Below are positions 1 to 10,419 of a DNA stretch of 64,000 bases, piece after piece; the first letter of the stretch is position 1; every line of letters starts with the position of its first letter. The notes under the pieces are model-generated. The model saw nothing but the letters and a program-made list of their open reading frames with translations. It made no database searches and was not told the origin of the DNA. This DNA comes from Odiellus spinosus (Eukaryota; Arthropoda; Arachnida; Opiliones; Phalangiidae): NCBI GenBank assembly GCA_963920705.1, contig OY987225.1:2740501-2804500 (forward strand). Reading direction: 5' to 3'. A program made the translations under genes and the position numbers.

Positions 1-274
1 CCTTTGTGCACACAGAAGGATTTGTGAAGAACGGTATAGTCCTTGGATCTTCCAACCTTGATATAGGTGCCATCTACAATGGTAATAAGACAATTAGGCT
101 TGTTGTTAGCAAAGAGTTTTACTGCTGCTCCAGATTGATGGTTTGTTATCAGATTGTCACGTGATAAGTGTTGCAGGCCAAAATGATGTGGCACGAAATG
201 CTCCGATAAAGCCATAATAACCGCTTTTACCGTGTTTGATACCGATCTTTCAGTTAAATGAAATAAAGTTGATA
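1..274 (-). pseudogene. Inverted partial copy of the adjacent transposase gene
   Basis: Reads as the near-identical reverse complement of positions 1385-1658 inside the transposase ORF (base 1 pairs with 1658, base 274 with 1385). It covers the helix-turn-helix to first-catalytic-Asp part of that protein. The match stops sharply at 274 and is cut by the window start on the other side, so its true length is unknown. Near identity implies a recent inverted duplication. A transcript spanning both copies could fold into a hairpin with about 1.1 kb of loop (inference). Confidence 0.9.
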
Positions 275-368
275 AAGACGTCTTTAATATTTTTTGCCAG
301 CCAGGTTGGCGAAAAATATTAAAGACGTCTTTAATATTTTTTGCCAGCCAGGTTGACGAAAAATAATT
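275..368. repeat. Two tandem 47-bp units, each part-palindromic
   Basis: Two direct copies of a 47-bp unit (about 275-321 and 322-368) containing GCCAGCCAGGTTGGCG and the palindrome AAAGACGTCTTT. Each unit is itself close to an inverted repeat. It lies exactly between the inverted transposase fragment and the transposase 5' region, so it may be terminal or subterminal sequence of the element, but I cannot identify the element ends. Confidence 0.7.
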
Positions 369-417
369 AAACCTGTTTTTATAAACATTAAAAAAATTGT
401 AATATCTGGTTTGAACC

Positions 418-2670
418 ATGATCTTAAGAACTTTCCTTATCAATAACATCAATGTGAGAGTCACTTGGAATTTGGAGATGGCTCCAAATACATGTTACGC
501 GTGCAATCGGAAAGTTACCAATAGTACAAGTAGAGGTATAGGCACTCACGTAAAGGCTGGCTTTGCTCGTTTTCTTCGTTTTAGTAAAGGGTTATTACCA
601 CTTGTAATTAATAGCAAAACAACGAAGATTTGTTTAAAGTGCTCGGGTCTGTCACGAAAGTTTCAAACGTTCTTAAATGCTAGCAAATCGTCCTTCAGTA
701 GTGATCATGGCTCTTCAACGTCATCGTCTTCACCACAAAAACGAAGACAAATGACGCAAGTATCTAATCCATCAACGTCAACAGTACCTGAGCCATCAAC
801 GTCCACAGTACCTGAACCAACAAAGTCCACAGTATCTAATCCATCACCGTCACCAATACCTCAGCCATCAACGTCGCAATTACCACGAAAGCGTACGTCA
901 TCAAACACTATTGCCATAAAGCACAGTTGTGTTCGGCCCCTGCCAAAGACTTGCTTCATTTGCGGTGTTAGTACACGAACCAGGGTAAAAGCCGAAGTGA
1001 GAACAAGTATATTTGTGGAAAGAGCCATATTTATTCATCGGGACAACCGAATGTGCTCCACGCATCTCGTTAACGGAGAGCTTCCCACCGAAATAATTGC
1101 TGGAATTCAGGTTTCCGCTAGATCAACCATTATGACTGCCACGGACATTGAGCAACTATTACAGGACCTCAGGAAATGTGTTAACGACCTACGGACGCCG
1201 AGCTTTGACAACTTCATACAAAGTGATGAAGACTGTAAAGTATTAACTTCATTGTCCCTGCACGAGTTCCTAGAGTTGCATTCGACTATTGAGGACATTA
1301 TTCGTACCATCAGATGCTGTTCGTCGAAGACAGCTCTAGCAGTATTATTGGTGAAATTACGATTGGGTATCTCCAATAAGGTGTTATCAACTTTATTTCA
1401 TTTAACTGAAAGATCGGTATCAAACACGGTAAAAGCGGTTATTATGGCTTTATCGGAGCATTTCGTGCCACATCATTTTGGCCTGCAACACTTATCACGT
1501 GACAATCTGATAACAAACCATCAATCTGGAGCAGCAGTAAAACTCTTTGCTAACAACAAGCCTAATTGTCTTATTACCATTGTAGATGGCACCTATATCA
1601 AGGTTGGAAGATCCAAGGACTATACCGTTCTTCACAAATCCTTCTGTGTGCACAAAGGCCAGCATATCCTCAAGCCAATGTTAATGGTAACAACTACGGG
1701 TTACATAATAGATATAATCGGACCCTACTTTGCTAATGGCCGCAATAACGACGCGCGCATTTTAAACCATTCTATCAAAAAGAGAGAAGAACTCCAGTCT
1801 TTCTTTCAAGTTGGTGACGTTGTACTGGCAGACCGCGGTTTTCGAGACTCCAACAGCGTACTGACTGAACTGGGTGTGGATTTACAAATGCCTTCGTTCT
1901 TGTCTAAAGGCGAGAAGCAAGTAAACACGCAAGAAGTTAATCGTTCCCGACAAGTAACGTACCTCAGGTGGCCGGTTGAAGTTAGGAATGGGCATTTGCA
2001 GACGGTGTATCGTTTTTTTCAAAACCGTATACCTGTGCATATGTTACCATTAGTTCCGGAACTTCTTCAAATTGCTGCTGCGCTGTTGAACGCCTACCAC
2101 CCGGAGTTACATCTTAAAGGTTCCTGGGAAGACTCCGTCGAAAAAATGCTGGCAGTCTCTACGAAAGAAAATCCTCTTAAGGAAGTAGTTGAGCGCGATA
2201 ATCTGCTTCGCAAACCGTCTAAATGGCAACGAATTGAGGATAGTGAATTTCAAGACTTCCCTGTACTTCGTGAAAGTGATGAACGTGAGGTGGTAATGAG
2301 CGACTTTAAAACGAAACGCGCTGAATCTTATGTGGCGTTGACTATAGAGAAATCCGGCTCTTTCAGCGTCGAAGTGTCCAAAGTTGAACATGACTTAATT
2401 CGTATACGCGTGCCTGGTCAATTTTCCACCTCAGCTGTTCACCAAGCTCTAATTCGTTATGTACCGAACGGGACAGGTGCAAATGCCATTAAAGGCTGGT
2501 ATTGCAATTGCAAAGGTGGTAGTTTGACGATAGGTACTTGTGTTCACGTTAGCAGCGTAATCTGGTATCTTGGTTATCGTCGCCATGAAAATCGAGGCAG
2601 TTGGTACCAGTCAAAATTGCGTGTAGTGTGTGAAGATGCCACTGAGCTTGAACTACCAGACATACGTTAA
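418..2670 (+). CDS. DDE transposase, ISL2EU/IS4EU-like (DDE_Tnp_4 type), with SWIM zinc finger
   Basis: Uninterrupted 750-codon ORF of a cut-and-paste transposase. Visible order: paired Cys motif (C26/C29, C72/C75); Ser/Thr/Pro-rich linker about 115-157 with PSTSTVPE repeats; C2CH finger (C179, C182, C213, H216); helix-turn-helix about 300-345; DDE nuclease domain about 385-560. The likely triad is D390 in IVDGTY, D472 in LADRGF and E521 in PVEVRNG. A C-terminal SWIM finger has C696, C698, C708 and H710. A Met at residue 21 (position 478), just before the first Cys motif, is an equally plausible start. Family identity comes from the DGTY, GPYFANGRNNDARIL and RWPVEVRNGH blocks, which are typical of DDE_Tnp_4 proteins. 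The complete frame and triad suggest a recently active or domesticated gene. No terminal repeats were found that define the element. A decayed second copy lies at 50.7-51.7 kb. Confidence 0.85.
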   Translation: MILRTFLINNINVRVTWNLEMAPNTCYACNRKVTNSTSRGIGTHVKAGFARFLRFSKGLLPLVINSKTTKICLKCSGLSRKFQTFLNASKSSFSSDHGSSTSSSSPQKRRQMTQVSNPSTSTVPEPSTSTVPEPTKSTVSNPSPSPIPQPSTSQLPRKRTSSNTIAIKHSCVRPLPKTCFICGVSTRTRVKAEVRTSIFVERAIFIHRDNRMCSTHLVNGELPTEIIAGIQVSARSTIMTATDIEQLLQDLRKCVNDLRTPSFDNFIQSDEDCKVLTSLSLHEFLELHSTIEDIIRTIRCCSSKTALAVLLVKLRLGISNKVLSTLFHLTERSVSNTVKAVIMALSEHFVPHHFGLQHLSRDNLITNHQSGAAVKLFANNKPNCLITIVDGTYIKVGRSKDYTVLHKSFCVHKGQHILKPMLMVTTTGYIIDIIGPYFANGRNNDARILNHSIKKREELQSFFQVGDVVLADRGFRDSNSVLTELGVDLQMPSFLSKGEKQVNTQEVNRSRQVTYLRWPVEVRNGHLQTVYRFFQNRIPVHMLPLVPELLQIAAALLNAYHPELHLKGSWEDSVEKMLAVSTKENPLKEVVERDNLLRKPSKWQRIEDSEFQDFPVLRESDEREVVMSDFKTKRAESYVALTIEKSGSFSVEVSKVEHDLIRIRVPGQFSTSAVHQALIRYVPNGTGANAIKGWYCNCKGGSLTIGTCVHVSSVIWYLGYRRHENRGSWYQSKLRVVCEDATELELPDIR

Positions 2671-4520
2671 ACGTAGAAAACCTTAGCGTTAAATGAATAA
2701 TTTGTCCGTTTTATACAAGTGTGCTTTGTTTAATATGAAATAAAAATTAAAGATACTACTCCAGTATCTTCTAATTGGTATGATTTCTCTATTTATTTTT
2801 CGAGTTTCTTATACACCAAAGACTATTCAAGTAAGCTATATAGTCTTTGCACGGCCCCTGTAAAGCTAGCAAAAGCCTACTGCATGAATGCTTGACAAGT
2901 GGAACACTTCTACAGGCGTTTTCGAGGATTTCGAGGCATAGTAGACCAAAAATATACGAATTTCATTTTGCCGCCAGCACTATACCCGTGGCAGTTACAA
3001 AATAATTCTTTCCTAATATTTTCCTAACATAATTATGAATCTAAAATAATAACCGTTCAAGATTTTCGTGTGGGGGAAGGCTTTCATATCCGGCACGGAA
3101 GTCATAGATTCTTCCTATTCTTTACATTATGGAAGAAACCTTCCATTCGTTGTAATTCCCAAAATTTACAGTTGTGAGCTCGAATTTTAGCTTTAAATTA
3201 TCCCCCAACTACCCTATTTTAATAATATAATACGAATTTATCATAAAAGAGACGAAAATTTTTAACATTACGTGGACCCAGACTCTTATGGGGAGTTGCT
3301 GTTGTTCTTTGGTAGAAAGCATTTCCCGAGCCACGTGAGTCGTGACGCCCCCTTAAATATGCGTGTTGCCTTGGTAACGGTATGCGCGTCGTAGTAGGAG
3401 AGACCGCTACGAGTAACGAAGTTTATAGGTAGTCGGCAACTCCATCTAACCTACTTCCTCCAAGGTTGAACCTTACAAATATTGTATGCTAAAAATATTA
3501 TATTTAATCTAATACTTTTAAAAGGAAGACTACTGACCGAAAATTTTACTTTTTTTTTTTTTTAATTTTTAGAAAAATTTCCCTGGTTTTCAGTAACTAA
3601 ACATAAACTGGAATTTTTTAACAGTTTTTGATAAATATTTTCAAATATAAAATATAAAACTTTTTTGGGTTTACCGCTGCACTTCTCGACCAATCAGAGG
3701 CTATCACGCGATTGTTTAGATTAGGAAATGACTGACAATGACACACAAATGAATGGGAAAATGTATAGTTGATAAATATGAACCGTGAGAGGCGTATCTT
3801 ATCCTTATCTTTCGATTTTTATATTTATTTAGCGAATAAAAATTTAACTAAACATTTTTTAAGAGACACCTTCCTATATTTTTTCACACGAAACCTTTTA
3901 CTTACCACTTAATTATGTGAACATACCGCGCATTTAAATTTAATTGCCAAGTCCATATGGGTTTCATTTAATTCCTTTAGGTTTTAATTTCGGTGTCGGT
4001 AGTCATTTACTTGAAATTAAAAAGGAACTGACAGCTCGATTAGTTCGAAGTTAGAATTAAAAGGATTATTAGCTACGGGCAAAATGGGATAAACGAGTCG
4101 CTCTCCGACATCCGTCGGAAGGCAGCGGTCTCATTATAATCGGCTTAACAAGACCACCCTCGACCTTTTAAAACTAGGGATTATAATACCCCTGTTCAAT
4201 GTTGATGTCACAGACTACATTCTTCTCCGTAAAGTTGAATATTGTGTATCCATACGCCTCTACATTTCCAATTACACCAACTCTTCTTGAAGCGACAACT
4301 ATATTATGTTCGATTGCTGTAATACCCCGATAACAGAGAGATTCATTTTTTACAATATTTTAATTCGCAAATTTCAAATTTAATAAACGCAATTAGAAAA
4401 TGTCTACAGTCCAGATCTTAATATTTATATATTTACTTGGGAGTAGTTAAATCCATCACATAATTAGCGTTTAACTGTAGTATATATTAAATAATTATCG
4501 TACTTTTTTCCCTCTGGCGT
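2671..4520. other. Unassigned AT-rich stretch
   Basis: No ORF over 60 codons, no tandem array and no inverted repeat pair that I can support. It may include the 3' part of the transposase element (an AATAAA-type signal is visible near 2738) and old unrecognisable TE sequence. Confidence 0.4.
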
Positions 4521-4836
4521 TTAAAGGAATGGTTCACCCATAAAGTTTTTTTGCCTCTAAGGGTCAATAGCACTCTTGGCAACAGAAATTTTTAACTCAA
4601 AATTAATTTTTAATAATAATAATAATTTTATAGTTAAAAATAAATTTAGTATGGACGTGGCCTTTTTACCCCTAATTCTAAACTTCTCTGTCGTGCTTGG
4701 CCAGGCTAGCAATCTGATAGGCCAATAGAAATAACTTATAAACCAATGAAATGAGACTCCGAGGGGAGAGAGTCTGAGACAGTAAAGTCTAGAATCCTTC
4801 GTTTTTTAATCGGTGTTGTTTTAAAGAAAGTTCAAA

Positions 4837-5030
4837 ATGCCAAGTTGTATTATAAAAGAATGCAAAAATTTTAGTTCTCGGTTTGGACTAAGTTTTTATA
4901 CGGTTCCTGATCATTTAAAGTACCCCGAACTCGCGTCAAAATGGCTAAAATATGCTAAAGAAACAGTAAAAGCCGCGTATTATACTAAGCCTTTGCCTAC
5001 GAAGAAGTTGGATTACAGAGTTTGTCAGGT
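4837..5030 (+). pseudogene. N-terminal THAP-like zinc finger fragment
   Basis: Starts MPSCIIKECKNFSSR, the C-x4-C-x-N opening of THAP domains, followed by the G-x-S-F-Y-x-x-P block. It runs to DYRVCQ at about residue 65, where THAP proteins have C-x2-H-F. Here the ORF continues as VQF, so the final His is missing or lies across a splice site or deletion (a GT follows CAG at 5030). Downstream codons to 5211 read the opposite strand of the convergent fragment and are not credible protein. Probably the 5' end of a Kolobok transposase gene. Confidence 0.6.
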
Positions 5031-5171
5031 GCAATTTTCTTTCATCTGGTCTATGTCAATTAAATTTTCGATACCGTCATTATTATTCCGCTCTTTCTGT
5101 AGTCTATCTCTAATTAAAAGTTCTTCTTCCGTGTACACTGGTTCAACTTCAAACGGATCTATTCGCGGCAT
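5028..5171 (-). pseudogene. 5' fragment of an unidentified second ORF in the Kolobok-like element
   Basis: Minus-strand ATG at 5171 opens about 47 codons of charged, coding-looking sequence (begins MPRIDPFEVEPVYTEEELL) and stops near 5025 at the junction with the THAP fragment. No domain is recognised. Its position facing the THAP fragment suggests the autonomous element carried two convergent ORFs and this copy lost the middle. Confidence 0.4.
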
Positions 5172-5675
5172 GACGATACTCTCCGAGAGTCCGAATCGCC
5201 GACGGAGTTAGGCCTAGGCTACGGCTTACCGGGGTTAGATGCTCCTTCAGTCGGCATCCCGTTCGTTAGACTGGCGAGCACTGCCGTTATAACCTGTCGT
5301 CGATTTAACGTTCAAGCGCGTAGTAGTCAACTTTACCATTGAGTAAAAGCTGAGCCAAGTTACTTTGGCCAATCAGATTATTGCCGAAATAAAAACCTTG
5401 AAGTGACGTATCGAATGCGCTCTTGCTTTACAGGAAAGCTTCATACGGGCGCCTATGTGCCCTCAATGTAATTTGTTTTAATTGTTTATTTAAAAATATA
5501 CTTAATTTTAAATTTTTTTAACACTTGAAAAATTGGTTTTGAGTTTAACTAAAGGGTTTGCAGCAAAAATATTTTAACACCGCACCATTCCTTTAACACG
5601 CAAATATGTTAATGTTTAGATCACGCCTTTACATAACCATGAAGCTATTCATAATTAAAATCAGAGATTTTAAAA

Positions 5676-6116
5676 TTACGCTATAGAGATACACCCTCTA
5701 TGTGTTGTCGAGAAATCTATAAGCCATTGGTTTTCTAAGGCTTCAGAAAAGCAGGTTGAGGCAAAACATGCCCCACGCTCGTTACCCATTTTATCTTGAT
5801 GCGATTTGTTAAACTCCTTTTTACATTCTGCCTTTCTATGTCCAACCTTGCCACACGTGTAACAGGTTCCTTGAAAACCCTTTCTTTGACTTGTATTATT
5901 CCTATCATACTTATTACCACCGCATCTTTTGCCTGTTGGTTGCGGGGTACCACCCCCTGCGTGTACTGGAAATGCGTCACTTGCATAGTTGCCGTTTATC
6001 TTTATTGCTTGCCGCCCATATTCAGCTAGTAATTTCCGTTTAATATTCTCTGGCGTAAATTCACTGTCAGGCAATTGATAAATATTTAAGACCAATGGTT
6101 CGTAAGCCGCGGGCAT
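5676..6116 (-). pseudogene. Copia retrotransposon Gag, 3' part with zinc knuckle
   Basis: Second half of a Ty1/Copia Gag read on the minus strand. It continues the fragment at 6564-7119 and contains a retroviral-type CCHC knuckle (C-x2-C-x4-H-x4-C) at about residue 85. It reaches the start of the aspartic protease region (WLID), but the catalytic D-S/T-G is degraded and the frame ends. No reverse transcriptase or integrase sequence follows, so the element is truncated. The apparent start Met is internal. Confidence 0.85.
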
Positions 6117-6563
6117 CAGGTTTGATTGTTAAGGGGGTGCTTCGTAAACTAGTACACTACACCCCCGCCAATCCGTGCGGCTACATCATTTGTCCCTAAA
6201 GTGCCGCACGCGAAACCGTGCCCGGAACGGGTAACAAGGCCAAACAACGGGAACCGAATAATCCCAGACCAGTGCTCCCGCACACACGTGAGGAGGCTAA
6301 GGCAGCAGAAGGAAAGGTATATGGCTTGGCGACCAGAACCCACACAGCAGTGCCATACGGCCTCCGTAATGTAACCGTGACCCAACAAGACCGACTCAAA
6401 GGCAGAGGGCGCTGCCAGGGCCCAGTTCGGGCCCTGCGAGTCGGCCGGGTGTGGGCGAGACGGCCGTGTTCCAAAACTAGGATCCTAGAACTCGGGCCCC
6501 CTCACCACGACAATGATGGAACACTACCCCCACCCTGCGCACGGACAGGTGGGGGGGAGGGGG
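6112..6563. mobile_element. GC-rich insertion in Copia gag, probably a retroposed fragment
   Basis: About 452 bp much richer in GC than its surroundings. It interrupts gag and is flanked by an exact 11-bp duplication, CGTAAGCCGCG (6101-6111 and 6564-6574). Removing it and one duplicate lines the two gag parts up in one frame. An 11-bp duplication without terminal inverted repeats suits target-primed insertion of a SINE or 5'-truncated non-LTR element. Overlapping ORFs on both strands have no recognisable domain. A run of G's near 6551-6563 lies at one edge. Confidence 0.65.
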
Positions 6564-7119
6564 CGTAAGCCGCGTTCAGTGAATCGATTAATTGATACGC
6601 CATCTCGTCCGGTGAGTTATCCTTTCCTGCGTTATCCAATTGCCGTCGCAAACTCGTCAGGCGGCCAATATACGCTGGCATTGTTTCTTCTGGTTGATAT
6701 ACTGCGGTATAGAATTGTCGCCGTAAAACCGCTATGCGTGCCCTGGATTTTGGTTCGAATACTTCTTGTAGGCGAGTCCATGCATCATAAGCTGTTTCCG
6801 TCCCCTCAATAATATCTCTTATATCTTCACTGAGACCCATAGCTATGATAGAAAAAGCCCTGGACTCACGTAGAGACAATTTCTGTATCTCTTCAGGCGT
6901 TAATTCATCAGTAGACAGGTCTTCTTGTGATTTGACAAATTCCCACAATCCGCGTTCTCGTAATATCATCTCCATCTCAAAACGCCAGTTTTTATAATTA
7001 GTTGAATCTAGTTTAGCCACACGGCCCAGCGAAAATAAAGCACCTTCAGCCGTCGAAATTAACTTGCAGTCTGTCGGTAAGCCTTGGCGGTGATAATATA
7101 ATATATTAATGTATGTCAA
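6564..7119 (-). pseudogene. Copia retrotransposon Gag, 5' part
   Basis: First half of Ty1/Copia Gag on the minus strand. The characteristic N-terminal region is seen in YKNWRFEMEMILRERGLW, followed by the A-W-x-x-L block (YDAWTRLQEVFE) and the helical region to LIDSLN, where the GC-rich insertion begins. The residues after that point are read from the insertion. No LTR could be delimited upstream (7120-7260). Confidence 0.85.
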
Positions 7120-7308
7120 AGAGGGAGAGTATGTTGGATTGGTTACTTTGTCATACGTATTAATTAGTCCTTGGTACCAGGAACTGAACTGAGCTTAGAA
7201 CTAAACCGAACTGTTAAATGATAGAACTGAACTATTGCTAGAGAGACCAGGTTGACATTTCCAAGATGGCGGTTAGACTACTTGATGTCGCGTTACAGTA
7301 CTATATAT

Positions 7309-7600
7309 CAAGAAGGATCAGATAAGGAGAGGAAAAGTGGGGCTGCGTTGAGTTAGAGAGAGAAGAGCCAACCTCCCACTCGGGTGGAAAGGGGGGATAG
7401 GAAATTCTGGAGGTAAACTGTTGTCACGTGGTCGCTAGCTAGCGCGTCTCATAAAGGATTCGTTTTACCCACGTGACAACAATTTACCACGAAGCATCTC
7501 TACCCCCGTCTGTCCCCCGTTCTCCCAGAGTGGGAGTTTAGGCCGACGCAGTAGGAGCCGCGCCGTTCCCACTTTTCCTCTCCTTATCTGATCCTTCTTG
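7309..7600. mobile_element. MITE family A, copy 1
   Basis: 292 bp with about 30-bp terminal inverted repeats starting CAAGAAGGATCAGATAAGGA and a 7-bp duplication TATATAT (7302-7308, 7601-7607). The interior contains GCTAGCTAGCG and is non-coding. A second copy lies at 18508-18787. Confidence 0.85.
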
Positions 7601-7686
7601 TATATATTTATATTAACTTTATTAATAAATTAATTTAAACTACAATACCAGCGCTATTATTTAATAAAACAGCAGGCCGATTGTTT

Positions 7687-8173
7687 CCGAGGTGTTTATC
7701 ACCGATTTTGTCCTAAGTCTGCCATAATGCAGATCTATACAAGATATTAAAATCCCCAAAAGGAGACGACGCACTACCCATTAGTTTAGCAACCGAAAAT
7801 GTATTTGGCCATTAAGCACCTTCGTCGAAAACTCGAAATTTCTTTTCCCTATTTTCCCCAAAAATGGTACCAATTTTAGCCCAACAAAGTCCCAATTTAC
7901 CCAAACTTGATGAATTTTACCTAGATATGAACCACATTACCACATTGACAATTTCGAACCAATTTGAAAAGGTTTCACAGGTACCCCCTGTGAAACCGAG
8001 AAAATCCCATGCTTTTTTCAATGGAGATTTTTTCGATTGAAACGACCAAAAACTTTTTCGGTTGCCATGGGCAAACTAATGAGTAGTGCGTTGTTTTCAT
8101 ATCTTATATAGGTATACATTATTGCGCACTTTTAACAAAATCGGCGATAGACACCTCGGGTAGTCTCCTTGTG
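7687..8173. mobile_element. Foldback MITE family F, copy 1 (left end diverged)
   Basis: Right end CACCTCGGGTAGTCTCCTTG and long inverted arms shared with the copy at 62222-62726, with the middle in opposite orientation. The outer ~14 bp of the left terminus are replaced, so the left boundary is approximate. No target duplication was recognised. Confidence 0.7.
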
Positions 8174-8891
8174 AGCGGGGAACAATACGTGTTTTTGACA
8201 GCACCACTCCCTTTCCACCACACTTCGAGTCTGTAGGCCACGTGTGTGACGCATGCGTATCAAAGATCTTACGAGCGTCGTCTGCCACGTTTTGTTTTTT
8301 ATGATTTTAGTTTTATGTTCATAAGGGCTTTCATAACTAAACCTTTTTTTAATAAATTAGGAAGCCCTAGCTTTGTTTCATTAAATAGTTTCTAGGCTCT
8401 AAAAAAGTTTTTTGTTATACATCTTAAGGTAGATTCTACATAAACCAGCCTCCCAGAATGAAGTGATAAATTAGGCTTACGACGAAAAATGACGTCTGGG
8501 CTCTGACAATATAATTCAGGGAGTGCCTTAAAATTGTAAACGAAAAAGAGTCTTGAAACTAATTAATAACATTTTTTATTTAACCCCTCTCCAACTCTGC
8601 CCAAAAATGAAGGAGCCCCCTCGGGTTTCTGAGGGATTTTCGTTAGCCTTGCAGTCATTTAAAGTTCATTGCATTTATTTAGTTCTCATCCCCATTCTTC
8701 GGGATTAGGTGTATTACCCAATCATTCTTGAGTCTGTATGCTCTTAAATGTGTTGCTGAGAAACTGAAGCTTGTTTTCAATATTTGTTTGGAAAGTAATG
8801 TGTTGTATCGCGAGTATATTTGCTTCTTTATTGTCTTAGTTTTCGATGCAGCCCCGTATAATCTTAGAAAAAGATCTTCACCAATAAGAAT
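8174..8891. other. Unassigned stretch
   Basis: No gene, array or inverted pair seen. The open frame starting at 8728 runs into the minisatellite and is not credible as protein. Confidence 0.35.
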
Positions 8892-8900
8892 TCATTTTCC

Positions 8901-9831
8901 CGGGACAGGTCAATTTGGTCTCGCCGATTTGGTCTCGCCGATTTGGTCTAGCCGATTTGGTCTAACCGCTTTGGTCTCGAGACAGTTTGGTCTTGCCTAT
9001 TTGGTCTCGAGACCCTTCGGTCTTTGGGCAGTTTGGTCTTGCCGATTTGGTCTTGGAGCGGTTTGGTCTCGAGACAAATTGGTCTCGGGACAATTTGGTC
9101 TCGAGACAATTTGGTCTCGAGACAGTTTCGTCTCGAGACAGTTTGGTCTCGAGACAGTTTGGTCTCGAGACAGTTTGGTCTCGAGACAGTTTGGTCTCGA
9201 GACAGTTTGGTCTCGAGACAGTTTGGTCTCGAGACAGTTTGGTCTCGAGACAGTTTTTGGTCTCGAGACAGTTTGGTCTCGAGACAGTTTGGTCTCGAGA
9301 CAGTTTGGTCTAGAGACAGTTTGGTCTAGAGACAGTTTGGGCTAGAACAAAGAATCCTAGCCTAGGTTAGGTTAGGTTACGTTATACAGAAGCATTATTC
9401 CAATTATCATAAATTCTAAACATTTAACCATTCTTCAACACATTTTTATTTTCGGGTGTAAGTTAAAAAACGAATTAAACAACAAACTGACCCGAGACCA
9501 AACTGTCTCGAGCCCAAACTGTCTCGAGACCGAATTGTCTCGAGACCAAAATGTCCAGAGACCAAAAAGTCGCTAGACCAAATGGTCCCAAGCCCAAAAT
9601 GTCCCGAGACCAAATCGGCGAGGCCAAACTGTCGCGAGACCGAACTGTCTCGAGACCGAATTGTCTCGAGACCAAAATATCCCGAGACCAAATCGGCGAG
9701 ACCAAATCGGCGAGACCAAATCGGCGAGACCAAATCGGCGAGATCAAATCGGCGAGATCAAATCGGCGAGATCAAATCGGCGAGATCAAATCGGCGAGAC
9801 CGAATCGGCGAGACCAAACTGTCGCGTACGG
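8901..9831. mobile_element. Foldback element FB1 with tandem-repeat arms
   Basis: Left arm: GATTTGGTCTCGCC units then about 17 copies of the 16-mer TTTGGTCTCGAGACAG. Right arm (9490-9826): the same units in reverse complement, outer units again of the GATTTGGTCTCGCC type. The core at 9361-9380 holds TTAGG repeats. A 9-bp duplication TCATTTTCC flanks it (8892-8900, 9832-9840). Its ends resemble each other (CCGGGACAG and CCGTACGCGACAG in inverted orientation). The 9-bp duplication and minisatellite arms fit Drosophila FB-like/Rehavkus Mutator-related elements (family knowledge). Long ORFs here only read the repeat. Confidence 0.75.
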
Positions 9832-9840
9832 TCATTTTCC

Positions 9841-10412
9841 TTATTTGCATTTTTATCATTGAAAGCCAGGCATCATTCAACTAGATCAGAATTACTTTCT
9901 AGAATATTTAAAATGCGCAGTTTTTTCCTTATAAATTGCCGAAGTAATATCGCAACCAGATAATGCATTTCGGCTATTCCTCCAAGTTTGCAAAGAAGAT
10001 CATGCGTGTCTGTGATTTTTTTCCGCTTTGTAACTTTTTCCTGGTCGTTTCATGTAAAAAAGTTTCTCTTTGCATGGTATAGCAAAAGAACCATTTCATC
10101 AGTATCATCAGCTACCACAAAAACCAAGTTGTTAAGAGCCTTGCATTTTAATGATGTTGGCGCAATGACCGTGTCTGCATCCGATTTGGCCTGAACCACG
10201 TAGATGTTTCATGAAATCTGCTTACGAGATAACTTTGCAATAAAGTATTTCTTGTTTTGAATATTGGCTAAGAATTCTGGTTAATTATTAATGTTAATCG
10301 TCTCATATTGAAGTATGGTTAACTTTTTCGGTTGCTTTTCGCGTTTGTTCTTGACATTTTGTACTAAGCAATATTCTGGGGATTGTACTAAAAAGTTGTA
10401 GAGGATTTATCT
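9841..10412. other. Unassigned stretch
   Basis: Short open frames only, with no recognisable domain or repeat. Confidence 0.35.
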
Positions 10413-10419
10413 GTACTAT

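Larger units (their letters stand above)
4525..5592. mobile_element. Kolobok-like non-autonomous DNA transposon
   Basis: A 1,068-bp element flanked by TTAA on both sides (4521-4524 and 5593-5596) with terminal inverted repeat AGGAATGGT...ACCATTCCT. TTAA duplications plus an internal THAP-type protein start match the Kolobok superfamily, whose transposases carry THAP domains (family knowledge). Internally it keeps a plus-strand THAP-like start (4837) and a minus-strand coding-like fragment (5171 downwards) that meet near 5030, so it looks like an internal deletion derivative. piggyBac also uses TTAA but has different ends and no THAP domain. Confidence 0.7.

Noticed and set aside
6218-6568. 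116-codon plus-strand ORF as a gene
   Set aside because: Lies entirely in the retroposed GC-rich insert with equally long frames on the other strand.
8728-9345. 205-codon ORF
   Set aside because: Runs from unassigned DNA into the FB1 arm; the C-terminal two thirds are repeat translation.
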